Counted from the first letter of the stretch, positions 11,383 through 24,173 are shown. The stretch: DNA of 64,000 nt from Cantharellus purpuraceus (GCA_025174535.1 JALBUN010000045.1:2418001-2482000); one strand, 5' to 3'. The notes: generated by a model from the sequence alone, not told the origin. Made by a program: numbers and translations.

Positions 11383-14300
11383 TCAAACATTCCAGCCTAA
11401 CAACATATTGCGGGCCGCCTCTGCTCCTTCTGCAGATATGTTTATATGTCTGTGATACTCTCCCATCCGCCACCCTCTCCGCCGTCCCTGTCGCTGTCGT
11501 GTCTCGGCATCCCCTGATGTGGCCGCCGCTGCCCCTTCCAGCGCATCGTCCGCAAGGATCATGTGTCCCACATAGGGTGTGTACTCCAGCACAGCGGATG
11601 CCCGCGGCAACAGGGGGCCAGCAAGCGTCATCACGTCGTCCAGAAACGCAACTGCCAGTGTTTGCGTTGCCACGCGTGCCCGCACCACTGATCGACAGTC
11701 CATCCGTCGCGTGCTTCCACGTTCGCCGCCACGCAGTCCGCCCCTCGCGCGTGTCCCTGCTCCAGACGTCTCGAACACGTGGCGGGACACCAGAAGCGCC
11801 GTCCACGCCATGTCGGCGTCTCTGTTGTAAAATGCAACGCCTCTCGACTTGCCTATCACGGCTGGCTTGTGGAGCAGTGTGTGGCCCAATTCGTCATCTC
11901 CCGAAGGCCCATACCTATCGGTAGCCAATGCCTACGCATCTCTTAGTTTTATAAGCCATGCGACCCACTTTCCCAATCTTACCTCCAGCACATCCCATGG
12001 ACGTCGCTCAAGGTACCCATCAATGTATGACGCATTGTCGGCATGCTGTCCAATTCGAGCCATATCACAGTCCTTTAATGGTCTTTCTTCCGGGGTTTCC
12101 CCGCGAGATCCGTCAGGGTTGCGAGTCCAATCCGCGAGAATGTCGGAACAACGATCTTGTGTGATGCCCGGCGTAATTGTGGACAAGTCGCATTCCGCCC
12201 CGACAGTATCACCAGTAGCTAGGTCCCGGGAGCACCAAAACTGCAATGTGTTCAGAGCCTGTCGTAGGTCGGGGCATGGTGGTTGTTGGCTAGGAAATGC
12301 GACTGGTGGCATTTCTGGTTCGTCACAGCTAATCAGTGTGTAGGTATGAGCATACACCTCCTCCAGCTGTTCCTGCGGAACGAAATGGCCTTCGGCAAGG
12401 CACACACATTGCAAAAACGAGACTGCCAGCGGTGACGGACATGGTCTAAAGTGGAGACATGTCTGCAAGGGGAGATCGTTCTGTGGAATGAGCGATGTGT
12501 CTGGAAAGCAGACAACAGATTACTCCAACGAAACAGAAGCGTACCTCAAAACGCACCATTACATGTCATGAAAATCGGGCGGTGGGAAAATTTAATGATG
12601 TTCACCACAGCAGGCCAAAAGTTGGCGTCTTCCTTGAACAAGATATCCACCTCATCCAAAAGGATGGCTGACTGCCGGATAACCTTTTCTCCGTCCTCAA
12701 GATGGGTGTTCTCACGTTCTTTAGCAAGAAATCCGAACCCAGGCTAAAAGGGTAATGTAATCGCAAGGTGATTCGGCACAGATGCCAATTAATTAAAGGT
12801 AGCGTACCCGATTAGTGTTGTAAGCACCGCGTCTTCCAACATGGTGATTTTTGCCCACATCCCCGATTAAGGAAGAAATGCTGCCACCAGAGCGCTTCCC
12901 GGTTCCAGGGTGGACTTCGAATACCTCCCATCCAAGCTCCTCGGCACATGCATAGACAGTCGACGACTTTCCAGAGCCAGGAGGCCCCGCAAGAAGAATC
13001 GTATTTGTCAAAGTGGAGAAATCCGGTAACGGTATTGCATCATCAGCAGAGGAGGAATGACCCCCTCCTGCATCCGGATGCTGTTCACGAGACAGGTGTG
13101 AAGGCTTTATTCCCGTCACGGTATTGGACGAGACCCAATCGTCGTCGTCTGAACCACTTTGGCTTTCCACTACCTCATCATCATCCACTATCCATTCCTC
13201 AACACCAGAATTGTCGTCAGATTCTAGTCGGCGTCTCTTGCGGCCTCGTCTCTTGACTACAGCGCGGACCACCGTAGGATGCTTCGTCTTTCGATTATCT
13301 TGTGCCGTGATTGTACTCTCTTCGCTGGCTGTCCCCGTCTGTGGCTTATCCCAGGCTCGAAGAGCCAAAGCCTGAAGCCATGCTTTCAAGTATAGAGCAT
13401 TGTCTTCGTTGCCCAACACTTGCGCTGCTCGCCGTGGTCTCCATTTTTGGGACCACACGTCCCCATCTTCTTCGACTAGATGAGGTGCCTGGCTGCTAGG
13501 CGACTCGTTAAAAATGCGTGAGATTCCAGAGTGCTCCCGATGGCTGCTAAGGGATGATACCACCATTTCGCGCTTGAGAGGTGTGGGTGTACATAACTCC
13601 ACGCTCCTGGCGTAGGCATCTGTAGAAAGAGTTTGAACAGCTTTGTTATTCAACCAACGAAGAGGGGATGGAATTGTCGACCCCACGGGCGCGGGCATCT
13701 TTCCACACTTGCCAAATATTGATGCTGAGTTGGGTGAGAATGAGGTTTGTGGACCTGTAATATGTTGATCTTCGGCGCCGGGCCAGGGTACCTGCATATA
13801 TCTTAAAGCATGTGGAGGTGAAGACAAAATATCAGTATGCTTGTCCTTCTGCCTTTTGGTGATTTGCCGGGCAAAAAATGGGTGTATGACCCTTGAAGGT
13901 CTGCTCTCAACTGGCGACGAGCTTACATCAATGGGTGCATCCTGGCTTCCAGATGGAATATCTTTTATGATGCCTTCATCGTCATCAACGACGTAAACAT
14001 GGTGCTGTTTGAAAGACGCTGCAGATTTGCGTGGTCTTGCATGATTGTCGTCTTGTAACACTGTGAGGTCAATCACATCAGGGACTATCATCGCTTCACC
14101 ACCATCTTTCTTCGGTAGCCGTTTCCCAGATGAAGATGTCTTGTATGGATTAGATGAGGATGCTTCCTGCGTAGCAAGACCACTGTTATCACCAAAATCT
14201 TGAGGTGAAGTTGGAGAAGCCTCGATGATCGACACACCAGCCACCTCTGCATGAAGCATCCTCTGCAGTGGTGAATCACTACATGACCCTGCACGGTGTG

Positions 14301-14899
14301 CTTCTAGAATCTGAGAGGTGGGCATATCGTCAGCGTTGACAGCGATCATGCTTTGAGCCTGGTGTGGCTCAGATGGTTTCAAAGTGGAATAATCCGAGTC
14401 CGACGTTTTTCCAGGTTCTCCCAAAGCGTTCTCTGTTCCATCCGAAGGGGGGTCCATGCATGGAGATGGACACAGATGGTCCGGGGATGCTCCCATCCTC
14501 TCTATGCTTCCTGGAACGGTATCATCCATCTCAGCGATTGGTGGTGGTCTCTTGTTTCCAGAAACTGACACATTTGCATCTGGAGGAGAGAACAATCAAC
14601 TGTCCTAGAAACAGCATTCGTGTACAAGACACATACGTGTGTCCTCTAATAGCGCCACTGGAAGTTGAGACACAGATCCAGAGCTGAAATTCGATGCAGC
14701 TGCTTCATTGTTGTACTTTGAAGCAGGACCTCTAAGCTTAGGTTGTTTCTGATAGAAATGAAATAAGTCATGTTGTCGGTTTGGTGCCTGCTAAATGATC
14801 GATGACGCGTCATCAGCGCAATTGAAGCAGTTGCGAGAAAGCGCGTACAGCTGCCTTGGGCTGCGCCTTCGCCGTAGTGGACCCTTTCCTGCCTGCCAT
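11383..14899 (-). CDS. ELG1: Elg1/ATAD5-like RFC-type AAA+ PCNA unloader
   Basis: Elg1 is the large subunit of an alternative RFC complex that removes PCNA from chromatin. The model starts at 14899 with [17 protein letters not shown]. An intron (gtacgc..tttag) then leads to 'QHDLFHFY', which fits the PCNA-interacting PIP-box pattern Qxx[ILM]xx[FYH][FYH]. A long acidic/serine-rich region follows, with 'VIHPFFARQ' at about 13880. The AAA+ part shows '[20 protein letters not shown]', Walker A '[16 protein letters not shown]', Walker B 'ILLDEVD' (about 12640-12660) and 'RPIFMTCN'. The RFC C-terminal collar region ends at 11383. The gene follows the kinase gene upstream on the same strand, with 111 bp between the coding regions. 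Family is firm; the first two exons are my own splice prediction. Confidence 0.85.
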
Positions 14900-15010
14900 C
14901 CTTTGGGGGGATGAAGGCGGGAAGATGACGCGTCAACATGGACCCACAGTTATGGAAACAAGCATGATTCGTATATAGACAGTTGATATAAGTACATGTG
15001 CTTCTATGAT

Positions 15011-16970
15011 TCAAACTTCAATTCCCTCGAGATTGGTACCCTTCAAAGCCAAAGTTGGATAGGACACCGTAAAGATGTAATAGACTTACGAGCTTCGGCA
15101 GTCGGACATAAGCGTCAGTTCCTATAAGGGTAATCTGTTTAGAGGGCTTGCAGCGAGTGGGGGATTATATAGCACTCACCCCAACCATCCATAGGGACCA
15201 GTTGCAACGAGCCGCCGAAATATCTATAGACTCTGTGAGTCAATGTATGGTGTACTTCCAGCTCACTATAGCTACCCGGCATATATGTTACTCATTGGGA
15301 GTCCAATGCCAATGCGTGGAGGCGTCTCCAATGATACCACACGTTCTCTTACCATCCTACTGACATCCGAAGAGCTCTCCAGAGATGGTTCCGCCACTTG
15401 CTCACCAACAGTACCTTTGATTCCCTTTGAACTAGATATCGCATGGCGCAAGGCACCTATTCGTACATCATCCAGTCTTCCGGCATTTCGAACGTGAGAA
15501 AAGGAAAATAGATCCGATGGATTTTGCACGTGTGTATTCATCGAAAGTCCACCACCTGATATGCATGAATATATCGATTATTAGCCTTACCATAAAGATC
15601 TTACCTTGATCAGATATCCGTATGGAAACATCATCAGGGCCTGCCACTATAGTCGCACGAATTGTTGGCGCTGGAGCATCCTTGCTTCGTCCTTGACTGT
15701 GCGTGATGGTAAAACGCAGAGCCTACCAGTCAGTCAGATCAGCTTACACAGGCTGCACCAACGGCCAGTCTTACATTCTTTAATAGCTCGAATATGATAT
15801 AGTCCAAATGTTCCTTGATGTACGAGAAACACGTATCCTTGTGACCATCAATAATGATATCCGGCCAATGTTCGAAAGGGTTTCCACCATATTCTATAAA
15901 CTCTTTGTCAAGATCGACGACGTGGTGCGGGCGCGATTTCAAGAGTCTAACACAGTGTTGGATACTTGATTTGACGCAAAGATTTGTATAAATTATGCCA
16001 ACATTGTCAGAATGATGAGGTTTGTCTGTGGTTGAGCTTTCAATTTGGTGGCTGTTAAATGAAGCAGATAGGGCAAGATGGTGTTCTGCCAAAACTCGAC
16101 GAGAAATTCGAGAAACAAGCATTCGTCGCATAAACGAATCCAACTGCTCTGGTAAGAGGTGTCGTGATGCGAGAGACAGACCCAAGTACAGGTTCGGGAT
16201 GACAGGAAGGCTGAAAAAATGAGCTTAGAATGAGACAGCGTGCCTTCGTTGTAGGCAACACATGATGAACTTACTGTTCATCTAACAGGCCTCGTAAAAA
16301 TGTGCAAAATGCGTCGTTATCTTCCAGTGACTTAACTTGGGGATATCGGCGAAGCCTAACGAAAAATCAGCACCCTCTAGAAGCAATCCGTTGTTCAGGA
16401 CGAACTTCTCAAATGCGGACCAGTAAAGCTGCCAGACTTAATACTCAGATACCAAGACATGCAGTGCAGAATATATGGAAAAGCCCACCTCATAGACCTT
16501 GGCGACGCCTTCACGGGTAACAACAACGTAGGGTAATGCTTGCATGTCTCTAAGGCATGGTTATAAAATACCCGACACAATATAGTAACAAGTACCTAAG
16601 CCGATGAGCGATACGAACTGGAAGCTCAGTTCGTACATAATTCGCGCTCTACCTTGACTTGTGTCAGAAGCAAACGTCACTCCAAGACAATGCTACCTTG
16701 ATGAGGCGTTCTTCATTCATCATTCTCCCAAAGAAAACCTGTAGGGACCCTGTCATCACGATACGTAGATATAATAAGAATTTAGCACACCAGCTGCCTG
16801 AGTGTAAGCGGGGTTGCATTCCTCGATGCATACAGATCAAGTTGCCTATTCTGGTAGAAGTGCAAAGGACCAGAGAGTGGAGGAGGAGCGGAATAATGAC
16901 GAGGGGAGACAGAACATTTCGCATACGAGGCTAAACGCATACGTCGCGCCGAGGTCAATGTGACAGGCAT
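15011..16970 (-). CDS. mitochondrial alpha-ketoacid dehydrogenase kinase (PDK/BCKDK family)
   Basis: GHKL-type serine kinase that phosphorylates and inactivates a mitochondrial alpha-ketoacid dehydrogenase E1 (pyruvate or branched-chain). The start at 16970 gives an Arg/Ser-rich presequence 'MPVTLTSARRMRLASYAKC'. Then come 'TPLTLRQL|VFFGRMMNEERLIK', 'ALPYVVVTREGVAKVYE', 'GLSLASRHLLPEQLDSFMRR', 'RISRRVLAEHHLAL', the N-box 'ELLKN|ALRFT', the G1 box 'VSIRISDQGGG' and the G2 box 'GIGLPMSNIYARYFGGSLQL'. The end is 'GTNLEGIEV' with stop at 15011. All ATP-fold boxes are intact across many small introns. 'GIIYTNLCVKSSIQ' looks closer to BCKDK than to PDK, but the choice is uncertain. A possible PDH substrate gene, PDB1, lies 23 kb to the right. 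Confidence 0.88.
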
Positions 16971-17243
16971 GGACTTGACTCCATGAACGAGTCAGGAAGT
17001 AAATTGCATTTTCTCGCCGAGCATCTGGCGCATGCCGCAGCGAGCTACAGTCAAGTTTCGTGCTTAAAACAGGGCCCTGGTGGGCAGTGAGCTTGAAGCC
17101 AAGGTAGTCATTGTTGATGCGAGGAAGAGCGAAATACGCTACAAATTATAATATCCCGAGTAGGTAAGTCACATCAGCTGTCAAAGGAAACTCATGTAAA
17201 AATACAATTGGTAGGAGCAACCACTTCCCAGCGGTTGATTGGT

Positions 17244-18351
17244 CTATAGCAATCCTTCTGACTTCAACGCACCAATGATTAAAAAGGCAGCCCTCCGATC
17301 CCTATCAATCCCCTGCCAATCGCCTTTTCTTGCCCGCGAAGGGGGAACCCCATACACATAGACATCATCTACTATTTCTTCCTCTGTATCGTCTTCCTCT
17401 GGTTGCTTGGCTGTATCATCAGCCTCCGGCTCTGTGGGGTCGCCAGAGTATAGGACTTCCTCCCATTGACCAGGTGGAATGGTCACCGCAACCGTCTTCG
17501 CATCTGGAACCCGAGGAAGCAATGATGTGAGCAGATCGGAGAGCAGCGGCGACCTGCCGTCGGCGGTTTGGACGGGCATGACATGAAGAGGTAAGTACTC
17601 TGCCTTGTTTAGGTGTCAACTAAGCCATCAAGTATATTAATGGCTGACCTCTAGCAGTATCCCTCGGACCGTTCCACCGGCAAGAACAACGTTACCTGCT
17701 CTGACGAGCCAATCTGAACCGATAGCAAAGACAATACCCTCAATCATAAGCTGTGATCCTCCAGTGCTCGGGTTGCCTTGTCCTCTGGCTTGCCCTGTCG
17801 CTTGCCGTACAGATTGCCATCGTGCCCGTAGTTGGGCCAGAAGCAGTTCTAGCGAATGTGGAGGGGTCACTGTGATGTATGTCGTGCGGTAATGTGTGGG
17901 TGAGACGTATGGAGTTGTCGAGGTTGTGTCTTGGGTAGTTCTATTGACTGCTTGTTGGTCAGTGGGTCGAAATGCTTGTGCTGCAGCAAGAACCTCGGCT
18001 CTAGTAGGAGCAGAATGGTCCTCCAATAGCACGAATGCATTTTCGCCCACAGTGACAGCATACATATTGCGGTCGGGAGTCATATGATCTGAATTTGGGC
18101 TGGGAATGGTGCGATAGGATTTTACAGAAAGCGACCACTTGCTTCGAATTGAACCCTGAAGCTCACCTCAGAGTTCAAATTGCGATATTGAAAATTAACA
18201 CACATACTCCGTGATTCCGTAAAATGTTCTCATTGATAAGTTCGAGGCCAGTGGTAGGTGCATTCATCCAACGTGCAAGACTAATTGGGACATTGTCAAG
18301 CTGGTTGAAGATTGCAGAATAAGTCTAATGGCTTTACCCTGTAAATCCCAT
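17244..18351 (-). CDS. MED20: Mediator complex subunit 20
   Basis: Med20 is a head-module subunit of the Mediator coactivator, with a TBP-like fold. The start at 18351 gives a tiny first exon MGFTG, spliced to 'LARWMNAPTTGLELINENIL'. Then come 'WSLSVKSYRTIPSPNSDH', 'MYAVTVGENAFVLLEDHSA' and the family signature 'MIEGIVFAIGSDWLVRAGNV'. Next is 'RGILLE|AEYLPLHVMPVQT', and the end is '..AAFLIIGALKSEGLL'. An acidic stretch (EEDDTEEEIVDDV) lies near the C-terminus. Four short introns are needed; the first acceptor was chosen because it alone restores the conserved N-terminal 'GxxRW'. The gene is divergent from ORC4, with 49 bp between starts. Confidence 0.87.
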
Positions 18352-18400
18352 GGTGGTAGATATGTCACATGTCACATGAGTTACGGGACGCGACCATCTC
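18352..18400. promoter_or_regulatory. 49-bp divergent intergenic region MED20/ORC4
   Basis: Between the two start codons lies a direct repeat of TCACATG (18365-18378) giving E-box-like CACATG sites, then GGGACGCGACC, which contains the ACGCG core of MCB-type cell-cycle elements. Both motifs are visible; their use is inferred. Confidence 0.45.
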
Positions 18401-20811
18401 ATGCTCAAACGCAAAGCAGAGGAACTTTCTCAGGATGATGATTCCACAAACCGTCGTCGAACTCGTTCGAGTGGTCTTCTCTCTCACATGCAGTTAGCTC
18501 TATCTCCCGACAAGAATCGACGCAAGATTCTTCCTGTGGTCTCCACACCCAAGTTCTCAGATGGCAGAGGGTCGTCCAAGGAAAACGAGACGAAAGATGC
18601 CGCTTGTAACGCGACTGAAACTAGTGATGACGAACTTGATCTGCTACGTACTTCCTCTAGCAAGATAATGGCCGCACCTGTCTCGCCCAAACAGCTTACT
18701 CCCGCTACTCGCAACGCAACCGTGTCGCCTCGGCAGGTTATGGAAGCGGTGGTCATAACCACTCCAAAGTCTGTCCTACGAACTCCTCAAAGATACATTG
18801 GACACGTGACAGGCTCTCCTTCCCCAACTCTAGCACGTAACAAGCGCAAGGGATCGCCTGCAGGGCCCCAAAGAGACAACCGCAAGTATTTGACATCGCA
18901 AAGTCCACGAAATCCATTTGTTTCTGCTCCTACTTCCCCAGCATCTCCAATCCTCTCACCTGATGCCTCTTCGAAGCGTATCTGGACATATCCTTCTAGA
19001 CCTGCTTCCACTAAGCAACTTCCCAGACCTCTCCCATCCCACCTCGTTCCTTACCTTCATCTACAGAAGAAAGCAGTTCTGAACGCCTTACAATGCCCCC
19101 CTTTGAGCGAACACGATTCATCTTCGTATCATATGGTATTTGACCGGCTGATGGAACTCGTGAAGGGAACTACTGAAAGGCACGAAGGGAATAGCTGTCT
19201 TATTCTTGGCCCAAAAGGTAGTGGGAAGAGCAGAGTGAGCAAGCAATTCCTTCGATTGAATATTCCTGACCCCAGATCGTTTGTGGTATGTAACTAGCTA
19301 GTAGATTCTGTTTTAGCCTCAGTTGCTTCAACTTCTTCACATGCTCTGGTCATCGTGCGACTCTCAGCACATTGTCAAACCAACGACCGCTTGGCGATGC
19401 GGGAAATAGCGCGGCAAATACAGAAGCAGCTGGGTTCCTCTTTATTACCCACCGGAGATGACGAAGAGGATTCCATTGAAGTTGACCGCACCAGCGTGGA
19501 CATAGACTTACCCCCTTCCTCACAACTCCCAGGCATGGTCGCTGCTTTGCCTAGTTTGGGTCTGCCAGTAATCGTCGTTCTTGATGGTTTCGATGGGTTT
19601 GCTGCTCATTCCAGACAGGCCCTGCTATATTGTCTTCTGGATACCGTGCAGTCATGTCGCGGTGGCACAGCAAGGAGCAGTCAGCAACCTGTCAATCCCT
19701 CTCCAGATGTAGCCGCTGAACAGGATATGGAGAAAAACTCAAGCGCACTTCAAGACTGTCTGGTCACTGCCAGTGGTGAAGATGATAGTGTGAATACTAC
19801 TACCAAACGCGAGCATGGCTTACTGATAATAGGTGTCACAACCCGTGTGGACTGTCTCACTTTACTAGAGAAGCGAGTGAAGAGTCGATTTTCACATCGA
19901 ATTATGAGGGTCGGCACTCCATCTCACTTCCATAACGTTTTGGAGCTCCTCAGCAGTCTCCTTCATGTCGAGGCGGATGTTGAGTCCGCCACTACTCAAG
20001 AGTGGAAGCAGTGGTGGACCTTCAGCGTAAAGGTAATGCGTCTCTTTTGAGTTCGACCGTCGTTCATGCGAATGATGGTCACAGGACTTTCTTGCCGACA
20101 GGGAGGTGTTGAATATCTTGAAAGACACATTTGCATTTAGCAAAGACCTGAGGACATTTTTCCGCTTGCTGGTCAGCTCACATTTATTTGTGGCACCATT
20201 ATACTCATCATCTCAAGATTTAGATCTCGCCAGTCGCAACCTTGACACTAAATTCGCCATGGCTAACGGCATCACAATTTATTAATAGCGTATCCACTCA
20301 ACGCAGTTCAAAACATTTCCCGTTTCTTCCTGGTATGTGTTGCCCGCGTTATTATGCAACTATCTGATATTGATCCTATTCATCACAGCGCTCCCCTATC
20401 CGCACGTAGCTCTCCTGATCGCCGCTGCACACGAACAAACTGCTGGGCACGACACGTTCAATTTTGAAACGCTGCACGATAAATTCGTCACTCAAGTCCG
20501 TGTCTCAGCTTCTGCTCCCGTGCACGTGGATAGAGGCGGACTAGGGATGGTCAACGTTGCGCGGGGTGTTTTACTGGGGGTAAGTGTGACTCTCACACTA
20601 TACCTATTCTATGCCACTGATACCGAGTTGATAACAGGCATTCGAACAGCTCGTCACGAACCGCGTATTCCAGCCTGTTGCAGCGCCTTCGAACCACATC
20701 ACAAAGGAGTTCGTTAAATACCGAAACACGGCGCCACGAGAAGATCTCAAAGCTGCTGTGGAACGTCTTGGACAGACTAATTTAAGAAAGTGGTTCTCGA
20801 GGAATCAGTGA
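18401..20811 (+). CDS. ORC4: origin recognition complex subunit 4
   Basis: Orc4 is an AAA+ subunit of the hexameric ORC that marks replication origins. The first ~210 residues are a basic Ser/Pro-rich extension with many SP/TP sites (for example 'LRTPQRYIGHVTGSPSPT'), plausible CDK targets. The AAA+ part follows: 'HEGNSCLILGPKGSGKSRVS' (Walker A), then after an intron 'RLSAHCQTNDRLAMREIARQ' and 'VIVVLDGFDGFAAHSRQALL' (Walker B region), then 'GLLIIGVTTRVDCLTLLEKR' with 'VKSRFSHR'. The winged-helix C-terminus includes 'HEQTAGHDTFNFETLHDKF' and ends 'LGQTNLRKWFSRNQ'. The usual Walker B Asp-Glu reads Asp-Gly here. The gene is convergent with the JmjC gene (141 bp between stops). Confidence 0.92.
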
Positions 20812-20952
20812 CTCGATGACTCATGCACCTTGTAACTCTGCAAGACTTGCCAATCGAGCGATTAATAAGGATATCAGTGATTCGATGTTTCAGGTCCCCT
20901 ACAACGCTGTAAAGGTTGCCTGCCAACAGGGTAAACTTACTACTAGATCCGT

Positions 20953-22333
20953 TCAATCATCAGAAGGCTCTCCTTCGTCCCTTTCCTCTTCAGCAAGTGT
21001 TCCACGCAGATACTGTAGCCAGACCCAATGCATGCCGTGCATCTCCATGTCATACCACCAATTGAATGCAATACAGATCCCTGTCCCATCGCCTGTCTGT
21101 CGGACGTGATGCCACCACCCAGGAGGAAGGTATAAAGTCTCTCCTGCCCGAACATCAACTTGGAATGGCGAAGCGCCTGGAGTAGTCCCAGGTAGGGTCG
21201 GATCTCTTACGGATGACCATCGAACCATGCCAGATGACGATGGCATGAGTGTCAGTGGTGATGATGGGCTGCGACGTGTGTACTGTGCATGTTTATATGC
21301 ACGCTCTGGGTCTAGGATAAGTCGGACGCTGATACGGTGAGCAGCCATGACATACCATGTAGACCAAAGGCCTCTGTAGGTGGGAAAAGGGTGAAATGCT
21401 TCGTGCCTCGAACGACGGTATATATATTTTCATAAGGGTCTGGAGTTTTGGATAATTGACCTCAAGGCGTAATACTATCGATTATATCGCACTGACCACT
21501 ATGGACACTTGTTACACTCCTCTTGTCTCCAACCCATATGTTGACTGCATCCGGTGAACGACCTATAGATCAGCGCGGTTACGTCAGTGGTGCTGAAAGT
21601 ACCTTGTATTTCTGAGCAAACCTAAAGCCTCACTTGCCCAACTAATGTCAGTGGGCACATCCTTCCGAAGAGGTTCAAATTCTGAAGGTTCCGTAGGGTA
21701 TATGTTCCCATTTTGAGATTGCAAGTAGAGTGCCTCGTCGGTGCTACCCTGGTCAAAGTTGCAGAATATCATATGGCTAAAGAGTTGAGGGGTTGCGTAC
21801 ATGATCTGTGATGTGGTCTAGAAATGATTTCATGGGCATCTTCTCGACGTGTGGTTCCGCGAAATAAGTTTCACCGTCTGGCCCTGGTCGCGACGACGGA
21901 TCAGATTATCATGCGTATTAACAAAGCACCTGAAACTAATGCATCTGCACCTTGTCCTTCCGGTGTAATGGCCACCGATACTTCACAATCACCCATGGTA
22001 CATAGTAAATATTCACGACTCCAATTAGCAAGCTCGAGATGTGTGCATTCTGAAGTTCAGATAGCAGGTGGACACATCCAGCCAGGTCAGCACTGAGCAT
22101 AGTAATAACTGTCGACGGCAATCGACCTTTGATTAGTGTGGGTCTCGAAATATGCACTAAACGCGAAAATTGTATGGGAGAAGGAGGTGAATCCAAAGTC
22201 GTTAGGATACGGCCATTTATCTCTGAAGTTTGAAAGGGCGGTAAACTGAACACAGTCAAAGCTTTGTCTACTCGTTACAACCTTGGTATTCTTTTGCGAT
22301 GCGGCGCACACTGGCAAGCTGGGTGTTGTTCAT
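20953..22333 (-). CDS. JmjC-domain 2-oxoglutarate oxygenase, JMJD7-like
   Basis: Fe(II)/2-oxoglutarate-dependent cupin-type oxygenase of the small JmjC (cupin_8) group. Human JMJD7 hydroxylates lysine of DRG GTPases. A start at 22333 gives '[17 protein letters not shown]', spliced to '[19 protein letters not shown]' and '[13 protein letters not shown]'. Later exons give '[18 protein letters not shown]', '[13 protein letters not shown]', '[20 protein letters not shown]', '[20 protein letters not shown]' and '[17 protein letters not shown]'. The iron triad His-x-Asp (HSD) and the distal His (WWHH) are present. About seven small introns are needed, and several joins are approximate. The acidic end is '..[12 protein letters not shown]'. 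The specific substrate is not shown by sequence. Confidence 0.85.
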
Positions 22334-22555
22334 TGGAAGGAGGAGTGAGCAGGTGACACTATGTCAATTACGGACTGTCACAGTGGCGCGCTGATGTCGA
22401 TCTTCTTTCAGAGTTGCTACTGAGCTGAAACTCGTCTTTTCTTCAGACTACGTCGTGGAGAAGCTTTGTGTTCGATCTCATTGAGTTAGACCTCCACAGC
22501 AACAGTTTAATTACTGCATTACGCCTTTCTAATCTGCAGGTGTTTTCTACAAATC

Positions 22556-23924
22556 ATGGCCACATCGAGTGCCCCAAAAGCTGCTTCGGCTGCCGTCCTT
22601 GTGCAGTCTGAGCCGGTCCCGACTTCTGCGATCTTCGTTGAAGGGCCAAACTTCGACCATCAGCCCGACTTGCAACAGTTGTTAGCAAGCTATGAACGGA
22701 TAGGATTTCAGGCCAATAGCTTTGGAAAGGCCGTCAAAATAGTCAATAAAATGGTACGGAACAATTCCATAAATGCTCAGGGCGCGATCGATTTACTCTG
22801 ATAATGGTATACACGACAGAGGAAGTGGCGTTTGTCCAACGAGCCCGTGGCCCCAGATGAGTCAGAGGAATATATCTCTCCCTCAGTCCGTGATCAGACC
22901 AAGTGCACTGTATTCCTTGGGTATACTTCTAACCTTATTTCATCCGGCCTACGTGAAGTCATTCTCTACCTCGTCAAGCACAAGCATGTGTCGGCTATTG
23001 TTACCACTGCAGGAGGGATTGAAGAAGACTTTATCAAGTGCTTAGGAAAAACATATCTAGCAGACTTCAACCTCGATGGGGCCGATCTACGCCGACGGGG
23101 AATGAATCGGATTGGCAACCTGGTCGTGCCAAATGACAACTATTGCAAGTTTGAAGACTGGGTAACTCCCATCCTGGATGCCATGTTAGAGGAACAAAAT
23201 CGAAGCAATATCATCTGGACACCGAGCAGCGTTATCCGCCGACTAGGCAAGGAGATCAATAATGAGGAATCGGTGTATTATTGGGCATATAAAGTGTGCA
23301 TTCGAACTGTCTTACCCGCCACCCATACCACCCACCCATTGCTTGCATTCACATCCAGAATGACATTCCCGTATTTTGCCCCGCGCTCACAGACGGTTCT
23401 CTGGGTGATATGATATATTTCCATTCATTCCGTTCACCTGGCCTGACCATCGACATCGTGCGCGATATTCGAGCCCTGAATGATCTGTCTCTCAAGGCTA
23501 AAAAGGCTGGTATGATTATCCTTGGTGGGGGAGTATGTAAGCATCAAATCGCAAATGCCATGTTGATCGTCAGTACATGTCAATTTTCCGTCTGCACGTT
23601 AACCGATGTGAGACTCTAGCGGAACGGTGCAGATTACTCGGTGTACATAGTGAGGATTTATGGGCTAGTCCATTTAGACTCTAACCAAATTTCCAGAACA
23701 CCGGTCAAGAATTCGATGGTTCAGACTCTGGCGCTCGACCAGATGAGGCAGTTTCTTGGGGTAAAATCCGAGCTGGAGCAGAGTCTGCCAAGGTAGGAAA
23801 TTGTATGGCAATGACTATCACTAAGTCGAATCCCTCCCAGGTTTTTGCAGATGCAACTTTAGTATTCCCTCTCCTAGTGGCTGCAACGTTTGCCAGGGAC
23901 CCAGAGTGCCATCCTGCACCTTAA
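22556..23924 (+). CDS. DYS1: deoxyhypusine synthase
   Basis: This NAD-dependent enzyme transfers the aminobutyl group of spermidine to a lysine of eIF5A, the first step of hypusine formation. The start is [20 protein letters not shown]. Then come '[19 protein letters not shown]' (intron 1 follows), '[20 protein letters not shown]', '[15 protein letters not shown]', '[18 protein letters not shown]', '[18 protein letters not shown]', '[18 protein letters not shown]', '[17 protein letters not shown]', '[20 protein letters not shown]' and '[20 protein letters not shown]'. The active-site loop with catalytic Lys (WGKI) is intact, and the length fits the family. The end is '..[10 protein letters not shown]'. 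Confidence 0.95.
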
Positions 23925-24173
23925 AGGTATGGAATTGATTGGAGATGCTACTAGAATATACAAAAGATGCTCGCCCCGTATCTGTCTCAGACGCTGTGGT
24001 CTAGAAGCAGCTGAGTCATTGAAGGGAAAATTGCTCTTGGTCTTTACTGCTCAATGAGCACGCACGGGCTCGGTAGTGACGGGATCAGCGTCTGCGAGCC
24101 GTGTGGTCAAGCGGACCGGTGTAGCGTAGTGAGAAGGCGATGGAACGGAGATAGTGCCGTTCATGCATTAGGT

